A stretch of 64,000 nt of DNA, from contig JBKHDI010000001.1 of assembly GCA_046541415.1 (NCBI GenBank), forward strand, positions 62,001-126,000, given 5' to 3'. Positions 25,276 through 35,000 of this stretch are shown piece after piece (the stretch's first letter is position 1; each line of letters begins with the position of its first letter). The notes below the pieces were generated by a model. It searched no databases, was not told where the DNA came from, and saw nothing but the letters and a program-made list of their open reading frames with translations. A program made the position numbers and the translations under genes. This stretch comes from CAZOVB01 sp046541415. GTDB taxonomy: Bacteria; Planctomycetota; Phycisphaerae; SM23-33.

Positions 25276-25836
25276 CTACTCGTAGACCGGTTCGGGCTGG
25301 GATTCGGGCAGTTCAAAACCTTCCGGCCTCCACCGCCAGTCAAGCTGTCCCTGGTGCTCTGCCTTGAGGCGGTTGACATCCTTCTGGGCTTGGATGATCA
25401 GCCCATAGAGGCGGTCAAAGGGCGGCAGTGACTCGGTCTTCCGGGAGCGGACAATGCTTACGTGTTCGCCGCTGTCCAGGGACAGGCCGATGACAATCAG
25501 GCTGCCGTCGGGAACCGCCGGGTGACGGCGTCGAGCCATCTTGGCCAGGCTCGGGTCGGCCAAAGCTTCGGCCAGGTCCCGGTACTGCTCTTCGGTCAGC
25601 TCAAAGGGGTAGCGGGCTTCCTGAAAACCGGACCTGGACGGACGGACCTCCTGCACCCAGGCTGATCGATCAGCCCGAATGAAGACGTTCCGCCCGCCCA
25701 TGCCCTCGATCTTGGTATCGTAAAGGATCACGTGCTCAATGGCATCGGGCCTGATGACCAGGGGCTTTTCTTGCCTCTGACAGCCGACCTGCAGGGCGAT
25801 TGCAGCCAGCAGAAGAACCAAAGTGGAATATCGCAC
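25276..25836 (-). CDS. Lipoprotein of unknown function
   Basis: A 186-residue protein starting at a GTG (25836) with AAAGGACAACG upstream. The signal segment ends in LQVGC (lipobox). The mature part has alternating strands and helices (EHVILYDTKIE, YPFELTEEQYRDLAEAL) and no recognised domain. It sits 20 bases downstream of gnd and 16 upstream of the membrane protein gene. The longer frame in the same phase extends antiparallel into gnd coding sequence and is rejected. Confidence 0.6.
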   Translation of the reverse strand: MRYSTLVLLLAAIALQVGCQRQEKPLVIRPDAIEHVILYDTKIEGMGGRNVFIRADRSAWVQEVRPSRSGFQEARYPFELTEEQYRDLAEALADPSLAKMARRRHPAVPDGSLIVIGLSLDSGEHVSIVRSRKTESLPPFDRLYGLIIQAQKDVNRLKAEHQGQLDWRWRPEGFELPESQPEPVYE

Positions 25837-25856
25837 GTGACGTTGTCCTTTCGACC

Positions 25857-27308
25857 TTACGCGTCGTAGGTCTGGGCCGTGACGTCGCCGCCGGTGCCCG
25901 TCCAGTTGGTGTGGAAGAACTCGCCGCGCGGCTTGTCGACGCGCTCGTAAGTGTGGGCGCCGAAGTAGTCGCGCTGGGCCTGGAGCAGGTTGGCCGGCAG
26001 GCGCTCGGAGCGGTAGCCGTCGAAGTACGCCAGGGCCGAGCTGAAGGCCGGAACCGGCACGCCCTGGACGACCGCATGGGCCACCACCCGCCGCCAGGCT
26101 TCCTGCGACTCGATGACCGCCTTCTTGAAGTAGGGGTCCAGCAGCAGGTTGACCAGTTCCGGATCGTTCTTGTACGCGTCGCGGATCTTGCCGAGGAACT
26201 GCGAGCGGATGATGCACCCGCCGCGCCACATCAGGGCGATCCCGCCGTAGTTCAGGTCCCAACTGTACTCCTTGGCAGCCTCGCGCATCAGCTGGTAGCC
26301 CTGTGCGTAGGAGACGATCTTGGACGCATAGAGGGCGTCGCGGATGTCGTTGAGGAACGACTTCCTGTCGCCTTCGAACTTCGGGCTCGGGCCGGTCAGC
26401 TGCTTGGACGCCTCGACACGCTCTTCCTTCAAAGCCGAGAGGCAGCGGGCGAAGACCGCCTCGCCGATCAGCGTCAGGGGCATGCCCAGTTCCAGCGCGG
26501 TAATGCCCGTCCACTTGCCCGTGCCCTTCTGTCCGGCGCGGTCCATGATCACGTCGACCATGGGCTTACCCGTCTGCTCGTCATCCTTGGACAGGATGTC
26601 GCGGGTGATCTCGATGAGGTAGCTGTCCAGGTCACCGGCGTTCCACTCGTCGAAGACCTCGGACATCTCCTTGGGGCTCATGCCCATCGACTGCATCATC
26701 GAGTAGGCCTCGCAGATCAGCTGCATGTCGCCATATTCGATGCCGTTGTGAACCATCTTGACGAAATGGCCCGCGCCGTCCTGGCCGACCCAGTCGCAGC
26801 AGGGCTCGCCGCCCTCGACCTTGGCCGAGATGTCCTGGAAGATCGGCTTGACGTGCTCCCAAGCTGCCGGGCTGCCGCCGGGCATGATGCTCGGACCGCG
26901 ACGGGCGCCTTCTTCGCCGCCGGAAACACCCGTGCCGATGTAGAGCATGCCCTTGTCTTCGACATACTTCGTGCGGCGGATGGTGTCGTTGAAGTTGCTG
27001 TTGCCCCCGTCGATGATGATATCGCCTTCGTCCAGATGGGGGATGACCTTGTCGATGAACTTGTCGACTGCGTCGCCTGCCTTGACCAGCAGCATCACGC
27101 GGCGGGGCTTCTTGAGCTTCGAGACGAACTCCTCGATCGAGTGAGTCCCGATCACATCAGTACCCTTGGCCGGGCCCTCGATGAACTTGTCGACCTTCTC
27201 GACCGTCCGGTTGAACACGGCAATGGTGTAGCCGTTGTCGTTCATGTTCAACACGAGGTTCTGGCCCATCACGGCCAGTCCAATCAATCCTAGATCCGCT
27301 TCTGACAT
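25857..27308 (-). CDS. gnd: 6-phosphogluconate dehydrogenase (decarboxylating)
   Basis: Oxidises 6-phosphogluconate to ribulose 5-phosphate and CO2 with NADP+ in the pentose phosphate pathway. It is 483 residues. The N-terminal GLAVMGQNL is the cofactor loop; GTGVSGGEEGARRGPSIMPGG and KMVHNGIEYGDMQL carry the conserved substrate and catalytic Lys/Asn residues. The ATG at 27308 follows AGAGAGGAAT. First of a closely spaced run gnd-lipoprotein-membrane protein-uxaE-SDR. The 237-base gap upstream (27309-27545) shows no gene. Confidence 0.96.
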   Translation of the reverse strand: MSEADLGLIGLAVMGQNLVLNMNDNGYTIAVFNRTVEKVDKFIEGPAKGTDVIGTHSIEEFVSKLKKPRRVMLLVKAGDAVDKFIDKVIPHLDEGDIIIDGGNSNFNDTIRRTKYVEDKGMLYIGTGVSGGEEGARRGPSIMPGGSPAAWEHVKPIFQDISAKVEGGEPCCDWVGQDGAGHFVKMVHNGIEYGDMQLICEAYSMMQSMGMSPKEMSEVFDEWNAGDLDSYLIEITRDILSKDDEQTGKPMVDVIMDRAGQKGTGKWTGITALELGMPLTLIGEAVFARCLSALKEERVEASKQLTGPSPKFEGDRKSFLNDIRDALYASKIVSYAQGYQLMREAAKEYSWDLNYGGIALMWRGGCIIRSQFLGKIRDAYKNDPELVNLLLDPYFKKAVIESQEAWRRVVAHAVVQGVPVPAFSSALAYFDGYRSERLPANLLQAQRDYFGAHTYERVDKPRGEFFHTNWTGTGGDVTAQTYDA

Positions 27309-27545
27309 ATCGTCTATTCCTCTCTGCGAAATAATCGAACCCGTATATCGGCTGGCTCGTCGACGAAAGCCCTCTCCCGCCGCTGCAGCCGGATTTCCTA
27401 CTCTACCGCACGCGAAGACAATTGCAAGTTCAAGCGTCCGCAAATCCTAACGAACCGCCCAGGCTTGACACCGCGTCACAGCCGACCTCTAATAACCCCT
27501 GCAGTGACTGCACCACACCCATCGCCTGGCTCGAAAGGAACTGTC

Positions 27546-27812
27546 GTGAAAGACAAACACATTATTGTAGGCGTCCACATCACTGATCGGCTGGCAGAAG
27601 CCGTCGAAGTCCAGAAACACCTGACCGCCAACGGACACCTGATCAAGACCCGCCTGGGCCTCCACGAGATCGATGGCGCCAGCGGGGCGCCTAACGGCAT
27701 CCTCCTGCTGGAAATGATCGACGACGAAGCCGCCGCCGACAAGTTTGTCTCCGAACTGAGCGGCATCGAAGGCGTCGAAGCCAAGAAAATGACCTTCGAC
27801 CACCCCGCCTGA
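27546..27812 (+). CDS. Small ACT/ferredoxin-fold-like protein (TM1266-like)
   Basis: An 88-residue protein starting at GTG with AAAGGAA upstream. The beta-alpha-beta pattern (IIVGVHITDR, then a helix, IKTRLGLHE, GILLLEMIDD, VEAKKMTF) resembles the small ACT-like or TM1266-type 'iron-only hydrogenase system regulator' proteins. No hydrogenase gene is in the window, so the role is open. It is followed after 19 bases by a membrane protein gene. Confidence 0.6.
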   Translation: MKDKHIIVGVHITDRLAEAVEVQKHLTANGHLIKTRLGLHEIDGASGAPNGILLLEMIDDEAAADKFVSELSGIEGVEAKKMTFDHPA

Positions 27813-27831
27813 GGCAAACTGGGGAGGTACT

Positions 27832-28515
27832 GTGACCTCGAACCCTTCGAATCCATTCGGGCTGACGGACCCTATCGGCCCGCATTTGGCACCCGACGGA
27901 TACGACGACCCCTTGGTCAGCCAGATCGAGTGGACCCCGGTGGCATGCGATTCCGTTGAAACGATGGGCAGCCGAGATCTCCGACGACTTGCCCCGAATG
28001 CCTGGCAACTGCGTGCCTCGCGGCATGTCCGGTTTTTGATGATGGCTGTCCTGATGGTCGCATTGGCGTGCCTTCTCTGGGCGGGCTGGATTATACTTGG
28101 TCTCTTTGCCGGCCAGAACCAGAACGTGGCACTGGCAGGGGCCTTGCTGGTCATCTGCATGATACTTTCACGACCATGTGAACTGATCGATACGTTGTCG
28201 GGCCTCGCGCCGATCCGGATTGACCTGAATCTGGGGTGGCTCTGGCAGGGGCGAAGACCAGCCGAGGGCGACCAGACCGATCTCAAGGCCCGCCGCGTTC
28301 GCATCGAGTCCATCCATGCCCTGCAGCTTTTGTTCAAATCGATTCACACCCCCGGGGCTGACTATCCCGCCCAAAGCTACGAGTTGAATCTGATCACCCA
28401 CGGCGGGCAGCGGATGAACCTGCTGGACAATCGGCTGCGGCACGAGGCCCTTGGCCATGCAAAGAATCTGGCCGAGATTCTCGACGTTCCGCTCTGGAAA
28501 CAGATGGGCCGCTGA
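27832..28515 (+). CDS. Two-helix membrane protein of unknown function
   Basis: A 227-residue protein starting at GTG (GGGGAGG 5 bases upstream). A cytoplasmic N-terminal arm of about 65 residues contains GYDDPLVSQI, then two adjacent hydrophobic segments (residues about 70-90 and 100-117), then a soluble domain of about 100 residues ending in a helix with LDNRLRHEALGHAKNLAEIL. No family recognised. A shortened copy of the N-terminal motif occurs just downstream at 28732. Confidence 0.65.
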   Translation: MTSNPSNPFGLTDPIGPHLAPDGYDDPLVSQIEWTPVACDSVETMGSRDLRRLAPNAWQLRASRHVRFLMMAVLMVALACLLWAGWIILGLFAGQNQNVALAGALLVICMILSRPCELIDTLSGLAPIRIDLNLGWLWQGRRPAEGDQTDLKARRVRIESIHALQLLFKSIHTPGADYPAQSYELNLITHGGQRMNLLDNRLRHEALGHAKNLAEILDVPLWKQMGR

Positions 28516-28731
28516 CCATTTCTGAGAAATGCAGATCGGCCATCCCCGAATCACATGCTGTTCCGGGTGCACTGGATATCAAACGCCATGGCGATGTCGC
28601 AGGTACTGAAGATCCCGATATGCAAAGGCAAACAACCTGCTCGGGTTGGAGTCCGGCCTTTACCGCTTGAAATTTGCCGCGCGAGGAACGTCACGAAAAT
28701 GTTCAGAATGCTGCCACGCAATTTTCGGGCC

Positions 28732-28824
28732 ATGACCGATGCCCAGCCGGTTCAGCCGAAGGGGCATGACGATCCGCTGGCCGGGCAGATTACAATGAAG
28801 CGGATGGCGCCTATAGTTCCTTGA
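28732..28824 (+). pseudogene. Possible remnant of a duplicated copy of the upstream membrane protein N-terminus
   Basis: A 30-codon frame encodes PKGHDDPLAGQI, which shares 8 of 12 residues with PDGYDDPLVSQI of the 27832 gene, and then stops. No ribosome-binding site is visible. The 340-base gap 28516-28855 contains nothing else I can name, so this looks like debris of a tandem duplication. Confidence 0.35.
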
Positions 28825-28855
28825 GTCGCCGCAAATTTCAGGACAGGAGAGTCAC

Positions 28856-29098
28856 GTGCCGCAGCTGAAATACATCATGCAGTTCGAGAACGAGGGTCAC
28901 GCCCGGGCGGCGATGGCGAGATTGGCGCAGCTGCGTATCGCGGCCGAGTCGGTTCCTGCCGAGCAGGTAAGCCCGGGCCGGCTGCCGGATTACGTGGATC
29001 TCGACCGGGGCGGCTGGCTGATTTACGTCGACCCGGCCCGGTGGAACGACGCGGCGATGGGACTGGAGGAGATGCAGCAGTATCCCGAGCGGGATTGA
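28856..29098 (+). CDS. Small DUF2007-like protein
   Basis: An 80-residue protein starting at GTG with GGAGAG upstream. It begins with a strand, then a helix of the type HARAAMARLAQLRI, and ends in a short helix (AAMGLEEMQQY), a beta-alpha layout recalling the small DUF2007 putative signal-transducing proteins. Function unknown. A strong terminator follows. Confidence 0.6.
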   Translation: MPQLKYIMQFENEGHARAAMARLAQLRIAAESVPAEQVSPGRLPDYVDLDRGGWLIYVDPARWNDAAMGLEEMQQYPERD

Positions 29099-29116
29099 CG
29101 CAAGAATACCCATGCA

Positions 29117-29158
29117 AAACGAGCAGGCGACCCGATATGGGCCACCTGCTCGTTCTTT
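29117..29158. terminator. Bidirectional terminator
   Basis: ACGAGCAGG and CCTGCTCGT arms with TTCTTTT after them on the plus strand and an A-run before them (T-run for the minus strand). It separates the small protein gene from the convergent PEP-CTERM gene. Confidence 0.75.
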
Positions 29159-29179
29159 TGAAAAACTATCTGGCTGTGC

Positions 29180-29851
29180 TCAGCGGCGTCTGCGGCGCAA
29201 GACCAGCAGGCCACCCAGGCCCAGCAGGGACATCGTGGCCGGTTCGGGCACGATTTCCAGCTTGATGTCACTGACCGTGCCGTAGATCCCGCCCTCGGCG
29301 CCGAGATAGGACGGATAGCCAACCGGGGCGACCTCGGAAGAACCTTCGAAGGTCGAGATCCCGTTGAGGTATCGCAACTGATAGCCCGCATGGTCGGTGA
29401 AATCACCGATCGCGGTGATCTGACCGGTTGCAGTCAGGACCTCGCCATCGACCATGAAGACCTCGGTCGTCTGGATGAAGGTCGTCAGGTCGACCGCGTA
29501 GTCGCCGTCACCGGCTTCGGTCCAGATGCCGCTCTTGAGCGACAGCGTCCCGCCGGTGTAGACGGTCTTGAAGACCTGCCGCATCGTACCGTCGCCCAAG
29601 TCGTCCATGTCGATGACCGAGTCGCTGTCAACGACCGCCCCTGAGAGGACCCACTGGGTCCCCAGGTCGGCCCCGTCGTAGCTCTGGGCATCCAGAAGGT
29701 CGCCCACGGGGTCGACAGTGGCGTCGTCGGAGGCCAAGGTCCACCGGCCGTCCAGTACGTCTGGCGTTTCATAGGTTCCGACGATCGGAGCCGCCACAGA
29801 TAGGGCGCAACTCGCTGCTAACACAAGAGATGCAATAAGTGCTTGTTTCAT
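29180..29851 (-). CDS. PEP-CTERM surface-sorted protein
   Basis: A 223-residue secreted protein with a signal peptide (cleavage after LSVAA) and a C-terminal sorting signal: VPEPATM, a hydrophobic helix (LLGLGGLLVL) and five or so Arg. In PEP-CTERM systems an exosortase cleaves at this tail and the protein is usually exported to the surface or EPS. The mature part is rich in Asp/Gly/Thr beta strands, with no recognised domain. No exosortase gene is in the window. The ATG at 29851 follows GGAGGAATGAT. Confidence 0.88.
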   Translation of the reverse strand: MKQALIASLVLAASCALSVAAPIVGTYETPDVLDGRWTLASDDATVDPVGDLLDAQSYDGADLGTQWVLSGAVVDSDSVIDMDDLGDGTMRQVFKTVYTGGTLSLKSGIWTEAGDGDYAVDLTTFIQTTEVFMVDGEVLTATGQITAIGDFTDHAGYQLRYLNGISTFEGSSEVAPVGYPSYLGAEGGIYGTVSDIKLEIVPEPATMSLLGLGGLLVLRRRRR

Positions 29852-29941
29852 ATCATTCCTCCAGAGACCAATTTGATTTCACATGCTCGGTGGCTCGGCC
29901 ACCAGCTTCACTACCCGAAAAGTCGTATTGCGAGATACGTG

Positions 29942-29971
29942 ATTATACACAGAGCCCAGCCGGCCGGCCAA
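29942..29971 (-). promoter_or_regulatory. Promoter of the PEP-CTERM gene
   Basis: On the minus strand, TTGGCC (29966-29971), an 18-base spacer, then a perfect TATAAT (29942-29947). This leaves a leader of about 85 bases. Confidence 0.6.
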
Positions 29972-30026
29972 GGCTGTTTCGGAATTCCCGCTCTGGACCA
30001 CTAATTTAGGGGGTTTTCCCATCAGA

Positions 30027-30554
30027 ATGGGGATTGACCGGCCCGTAATTGCAGATATTGTCGTTGCTATGACCGATATGCGAGGATTCCAGGACCAGGG
30101 GGAATATATACCCCGCAGACGATTCGATCTGGCCGACCTGTGGGCCCCGGGCCAGCCGCTTCCCGGCGGGGCGAAGCTCAAGGCCATCGCCCGGCGCGTC
30201 GGGCGGTTCTGGGAGTGTCCCGAACTGGCGACCCGGGCGCGGATCATCTACTCGACACGTATGCGGACGACAATCGGCATGGCCCGGCTGGACGAGGACC
30301 TCGTCGAACTCAACCCCGTCCTGCTGACCGAACACCCCGAGGAGTTCATCGAGACGCTGGCCCACGAGCTGGCCCACCTTGTGGTCTACTGGCGGTACGG
30401 TAGCAGGGCCAAGCCCCACGGGCGCGAGTTTTTCACGCTCATGCGGGCGGTGAATCTCTCTGGCAAGGCCACCCACGAACTGAACGTCGAACACCTCCGC
30501 AGACCCCGACTCAGCGCCAGACGGGTTCGCCGCGATCGCCGGGGCCGAAAGTGA
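30027..30554 (+). CDS. SprT-like zinc metallopeptidase domain protein
   Basis: A 175-residue protein with the HELAH zinc motif at residues 113-117 and the third ligand His in KPHGREF (H131), as in SprT/Spartan proteases. It is short and lacks the C-terminal zinc ribbon found in classical SprT; the tail is Arg-rich and might bind DNA or RNA (inference). The start at 30027 is uncertain; in-frame ATGs at 30069 and 30078 are alternatives, and none has a strong ribosome-binding site. Confidence 0.75.
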   Translation: MGIDRPVIADIVVAMTDMRGFQDQGEYIPRRRFDLADLWAPGQPLPGGAKLKAIARRVGRFWECPELATRARIIYSTRMRTTIGMARLDEDLVELNPVLLTEHPEEFIETLAHELAHLVVYWRYGSRAKPHGREFFTLMRAVNLSGKATHELNVEHLRRPRLSARRVRRDRRGRK

Positions 30555-30643
30555 GGGGTTGACTTGCACCCCGCTTCGGCCGATCCTTCCGGCTGGGCCA
30601 TTTTGACGTACTGACTTACACCCATCAATAAGGACGCGAACCC

Positions 30644-31975
30644 TTGAGTTATCTGCAGTTTCCCGAGAATTTCCTCTGGGGCGTGGCCACGGCCAGCTAC
30701 CAGGTCGAAGGTGCCACCCACGAAGACGGACGCGGCGAGAGCATCTGGGACACCTTCTGCCGGATTCCGGGCAAGGTCTACGCCGGCAACAACGGGGACG
30801 TGGCCGTCGACCAGTACCACCGCTACGCCGAAGACGTCGAGCTGATGCGCAGGATGTCCGCCGGGGCCTACCGATTCTCCATCGCCTGGCCGCGGATCTT
30901 CCCCGAAGGGACGGGCCCGCAGAACCCCAAGGGGTTCGACTACTACCATCGGTTGATCGACGCGCTGCTGGAAGCCGGGATCAAGCCCGCAGCCACGCTC
31001 TACCACTGGGACCTGCCCCAGAAACTGCAGGACAAGGGAGGCTGGCCCGAGCGGGACACGGCCAAGGCCTTCGCCGATTACGCCCAGGTCTGCTTCGATG
31101 AACTGGGCGACAAAGTCGATTTCTGGATCACCCTCAACGAGCCGAAAGTCTCGTCGGTCGGCGGGTATCTCCAGGGTTGGCACGCCCCCGGGATTTGCGA
31201 CGGGAAGCTGTTTTCCCGGGCGGTCCACCACCTGAATCTCGGCCACGGCCTGGCCGTACAGGCCTACCGGGCGACTGGCCAGCGAGGCCAGATCGGCGCG
31301 ACACTGGACATGCAGCACTGCAGGCCCGCGACGGATCGGCCCGAAGACATCGAGGCCGCCGACGCCGCCTTCGATCGTTCCGTCCGCGTCCATGGCGGGC
31401 CCATCATGGGCAAGGGGTATCCCCAGCGTTATCTGGACAAGTGGCCCGATCAGCCGTTCCCGATCGAAAACGGCGACATGGAGACCATCGCCTCCCGGAC
31501 CGATTTTCTCGGACTCAACTACTATTTCCAGCAGGCCTTCGAGCACAACCCGGACACGATCGACGGCTATCGCCTGGCGGGCAACTACGAGCCGACCACC
31601 CACATGGGCTGGCCCATCGTGCCGCGGGGCCTCTTCGAGCAGCTCCGCTGGATCGACACCGAGTACGACCACCCGACGATCTACATCACCGAGAACGGCT
31701 GCGCCTGTCCCGATGAGCCCAACGCTGCAGGCGACCGCGTCCATGACCCGCGCCGGGTTGAGTATCTTCGAGATCACTTTCGGGCAGCCTGCGATGCCAT
31801 CGCCGCCGGCGTGGACCTGCGGGGCTATTTCGTCTGGAGCTTTATCGACAACTTCGAATGGGCCTGGGGTTACTCCCGCCGCTTCGGAATCGTCTACTGC
31901 GACTACATGACCCTCAAGCGGATCCCCAAGGACAGCTATTACTTCTGCCGCGACGTCTTCTCCGGGACTATCTGA
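30644..31975 (+). CDS. GH1 beta-glucosidase
   Basis: A 443-residue family 1 retaining glycosidase, hydrolysing beta-linked glucosides or galactosides in the cytoplasm. It starts FPENFLWGVATASYQVEG, the GH1 N-terminal signature. The acid/base is E166 (TLNEPKV) and the nucleophile E350 (YITENGC). The start is TTG at 30644 with AAGGA upstream. No signal peptide. It is probably cotranscribed with the 1109-residue protein gene 30 bases downstream. Confidence 0.93.
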   Translation: MSYLQFPENFLWGVATASYQVEGATHEDGRGESIWDTFCRIPGKVYAGNNGDVAVDQYHRYAEDVELMRRMSAGAYRFSIAWPRIFPEGTGPQNPKGFDYYHRLIDALLEAGIKPAATLYHWDLPQKLQDKGGWPERDTAKAFADYAQVCFDELGDKVDFWITLNEPKVSSVGGYLQGWHAPGICDGKLFSRAVHHLNLGHGLAVQAYRATGQRGQIGATLDMQHCRPATDRPEDIEAADAAFDRSVRVHGGPIMGKGYPQRYLDKWPDQPFPIENGDMETIASRTDFLGLNYYFQQAFEHNPDTIDGYRLAGNYEPTTHMGWPIVPRGLFEQLRWIDTEYDHPTIYITENGCACPDEPNAAGDRVHDPRRVEYLRDHFRAACDAIAAGVDLRGYFVWSFIDNFEWAWGYSRRFGIVYCDYMTLKRIPKDSYYFCRDVFSGTI

Positions 31976-32005
31976 GACCCGCAGCGCTGGGCCACGAAAG
32001 AGACC

Positions 32006-35000
32006 ATGACCGACGAGATCATCTGCCGCAAGGGCCCCTACAGCCTCACCGCCGACGGGGCCTTCATCATAGACGACTACCACCGGGCCAAGCCCTTCTC
32101 CAGCTTCCTGCCCGGTGTGGCGGGGCTCTGGGGCGTGCCGATGTGGCTGTACTTCGTCAACCGTGGCCAGGCCGTCGCCTGCTTCGGAACCGAAGACAAA
32201 GACCATGCCATCCTGCCGTTCGAGTCAGCGAATCTGCATCATCGACGCATTGCTGACGAAGGCTTCCGGACGTTCATCCGCCTGGCCGACGGGCGATTCT
32301 ACGAGCCATTCCGCTCCGTGCAGGACGACTACGACGTGACCAACCGCCTGGAGATCAGGCCCAACAGCCTGGGGCTGGTCGAGACCAACGCGACCCTGGG
32401 ACTGGAGATCCGCGTCGAGATGGCCTGTGCGACCGGCGAGAGCTTCCCAGCCCTGGCCCGCCGCGTGACGATTCGGAACACCGGCGCCGAAGCGATGGAT
32501 TGTGAACTGATCGACGGCCTCGGCCGCATCCTGCCGTACTACATCCCGGCTGAGCTGGAACATGTCATGCCCTTCATCTCCGAAGGGTACCTGCAGGTAG
32601 AGGGCCTGGAGCAGAACCTGCCGTTGCTGAAGAACAAGGCCCAGTCCTCGGATACCCCTGAGACCGAGTTCGTCCGGAAGTGTCACTTCTTCTTCGGCCT
32701 GGACGACACGGCCGGGGACGGCGAGCTCCTGCCGGCGATCGTCGACTTCCGCCGCGTCTTCGGCGACACGCTGGACTGGCACCGTCCTTACGCGTTCCTG
32801 CAGGCCCAGCCGTTCGACCCGTCGGTCCGTCAGGACCAGCACGCGATGACGCCATCGGCGATGGTCTACTGGCAGGGCAGCGTGAGGCCGGACGCCGATC
32901 AGTCCATCCGCCTGACGATCGGCCAGGCGCGCAACGCCGCCGAGGCTCGCGGTATCCCCACCGCGGTCTCCAACCGGGATTGGTTCGATGCCAACAACGC
33001 CGCTGCCGAACGGGAGATCTCCCGCATAGCCGACCACATGTTCCTGCATTCCTCTCGTCGCGTGCTGGACCTCTACGCCGGGCGAAGCTTCGTCGACAAC
33101 ACCCTTCGCGGCGGGCTGCCGCTGACCCTGGGCAGCGGAGCGGGCAAGAAGATCTTCCACGTCTTCTCGCGCCGTCACGGCGACCTGGAACGCGACTACA
33201 ACAACTTCCAGCTCGATGCGACGTATCTTTCCCAGGGCAACGGGGCGTTCCGCGACGTCAATCAAAACCGGCGATCCGATGTCTGGTTCAACCCGGACAT
33301 CGAAGACCAGAACGTCCGGTTCTTCTTCAACCTCATTCAGCCCGACGGATTCAACCCGCTGCAGATCCAGGGAGCACGCTTTGCCATCTGCGATGAGAAG
33401 GCCCTGGGCCAAATGCTGGACCAGGCCTTCGCGCCCGAGCAGAAACAGACGGTCGCGAACCTGCTGGAAGGCGACTTCGCCCCGGGCGAACTGTTCGAAG
33501 GGCTCATCGAGGCCGGCATCGAGCCGAAAATGGACCGCCGGGAACTTCTCGACGCTCTGGTAAACTTGTCGGAGAAAATTGAGGCCGCCGAATTCGAGGC
33601 CGGCTACTGGGCAGACCACTGGTTCTACAACTTCGACCTGCTGGAAAGCTACCTGGCGATCTTCCCCGACCGCCTGCGCCCGCTGCTGGTCGACAACCGC
33701 GATTACACCTACTGGGACCCGGACGTGCAGGTCAAGCCGCGCCGCGAGAAGTACGTCATCTACCGGGAAGGGGAGTTGAAACACCTCGACTCGATCCGCC
33801 TGGATCCGGAGAAAGCTGCCCTGGTCGAGTCACGCAAAACTCTGCCGCGCCTGGTCCGCCTGGAAGACGGCCAGGGCCCGATCCACCGAACCAACCTGCT
33901 GGAGAAGCTGCTCTGTCTGCTGGCCAACAAGGCCGCCACGTTCAGCCCCTCGGGACTTGGGATCGAAATGGACGGCGGCCGACCCGGCTGGAACGACTCG
34001 GTCAACGGCCTGCCCGGACTGTTCGGCGCCAGCGTCTCCGAAGTCATCCAGCTCAAGCGGGCGGTGGAAATGACACATCGCCTGGCCGAGAAGGCGGGGC
34101 TCGACGAGAGCTACAGCCAGCCAATCCCGGCGGAACTGGCCGGCCTGATCGGCCAGTTGCAGAAGATCCTCACATCCCGCATCGAAGCAGCCGACAGTCC
34201 CCAGGCCGAGTACGACTACTGGGACCGGGCCAACGACGCCAAAGAGGAGTACCGCCTGAAGGTGCACCTGGGCTTCTCCGGGAAGATGGCCGAGATCACC
34301 TGGGCGCGGATTTCGAAGTTTCTCCAGGCCGTCGCCCGGCGGACGCAGATCTCACTGGACAAGTCAGTCGACCCCGCTACGGGTCTGCTCTCGACCTACA
34401 TCACCCACAAACCGGTCGAGTACGAACCGCTGTTCGACCCCGACGGCCAGCCGCTGACCAGTGAGAGAGGGGCCCACCTGGCGCACGTCAGCGCCTTCCA
34501 ACTGCACCGGTTCCCGGCCTTCCTGGAAGCGCCTCTGCACGCCCTGCGCATCGAGCAGGATCCGCACGAAGCCCGCAGGCTCGACCAGGCTGTCCGCAAC
34601 AGCCCGCTGCGGGACGAGAAGCTTCAGATGTACATCGCCGGGGACAGCGTGGCCGAGGAGAACAAGGACCTGGGCCGCATCTACGCCTGGCCGGCCGGCT
34701 GGTTCGAGAACGAGAACGTCTTCACCCATGCCGAGTACAAATACCTGCTCAGCCAACTGCGGGCGGGGCTGGCCGAGGAGTTTTTCGAGGACATGCAGAC
34801 GTGCATGGTCTGCTTCCAGGACATCGAGCGGTTCGGCCGCAGCCCGATCGAGAACATCTCCTTCATCGTCTCCAGCCGCCACCCCAGACCCGACTACCAC
34901 GGCAGGGGCTTTCTGCCCCGGACCAGCGGGACGACCAGCGAAGTGCTCAACATCGCCCTGTGGATGAGCTTCGGGCCCCAGCCGTTCGAGATGGTCGATG

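Noticed and set aside
23304..25367. A 687-codon plus-strand frame opposite uxaE
   Set aside because: It is antisense to a clear enzyme and shows no family similarity or ribosome-binding site.
30386..32206. A 606-codon minus-strand frame opposite SprT and GH1
   Set aside because: It crosses two well-supported genes and is a composition shadow.
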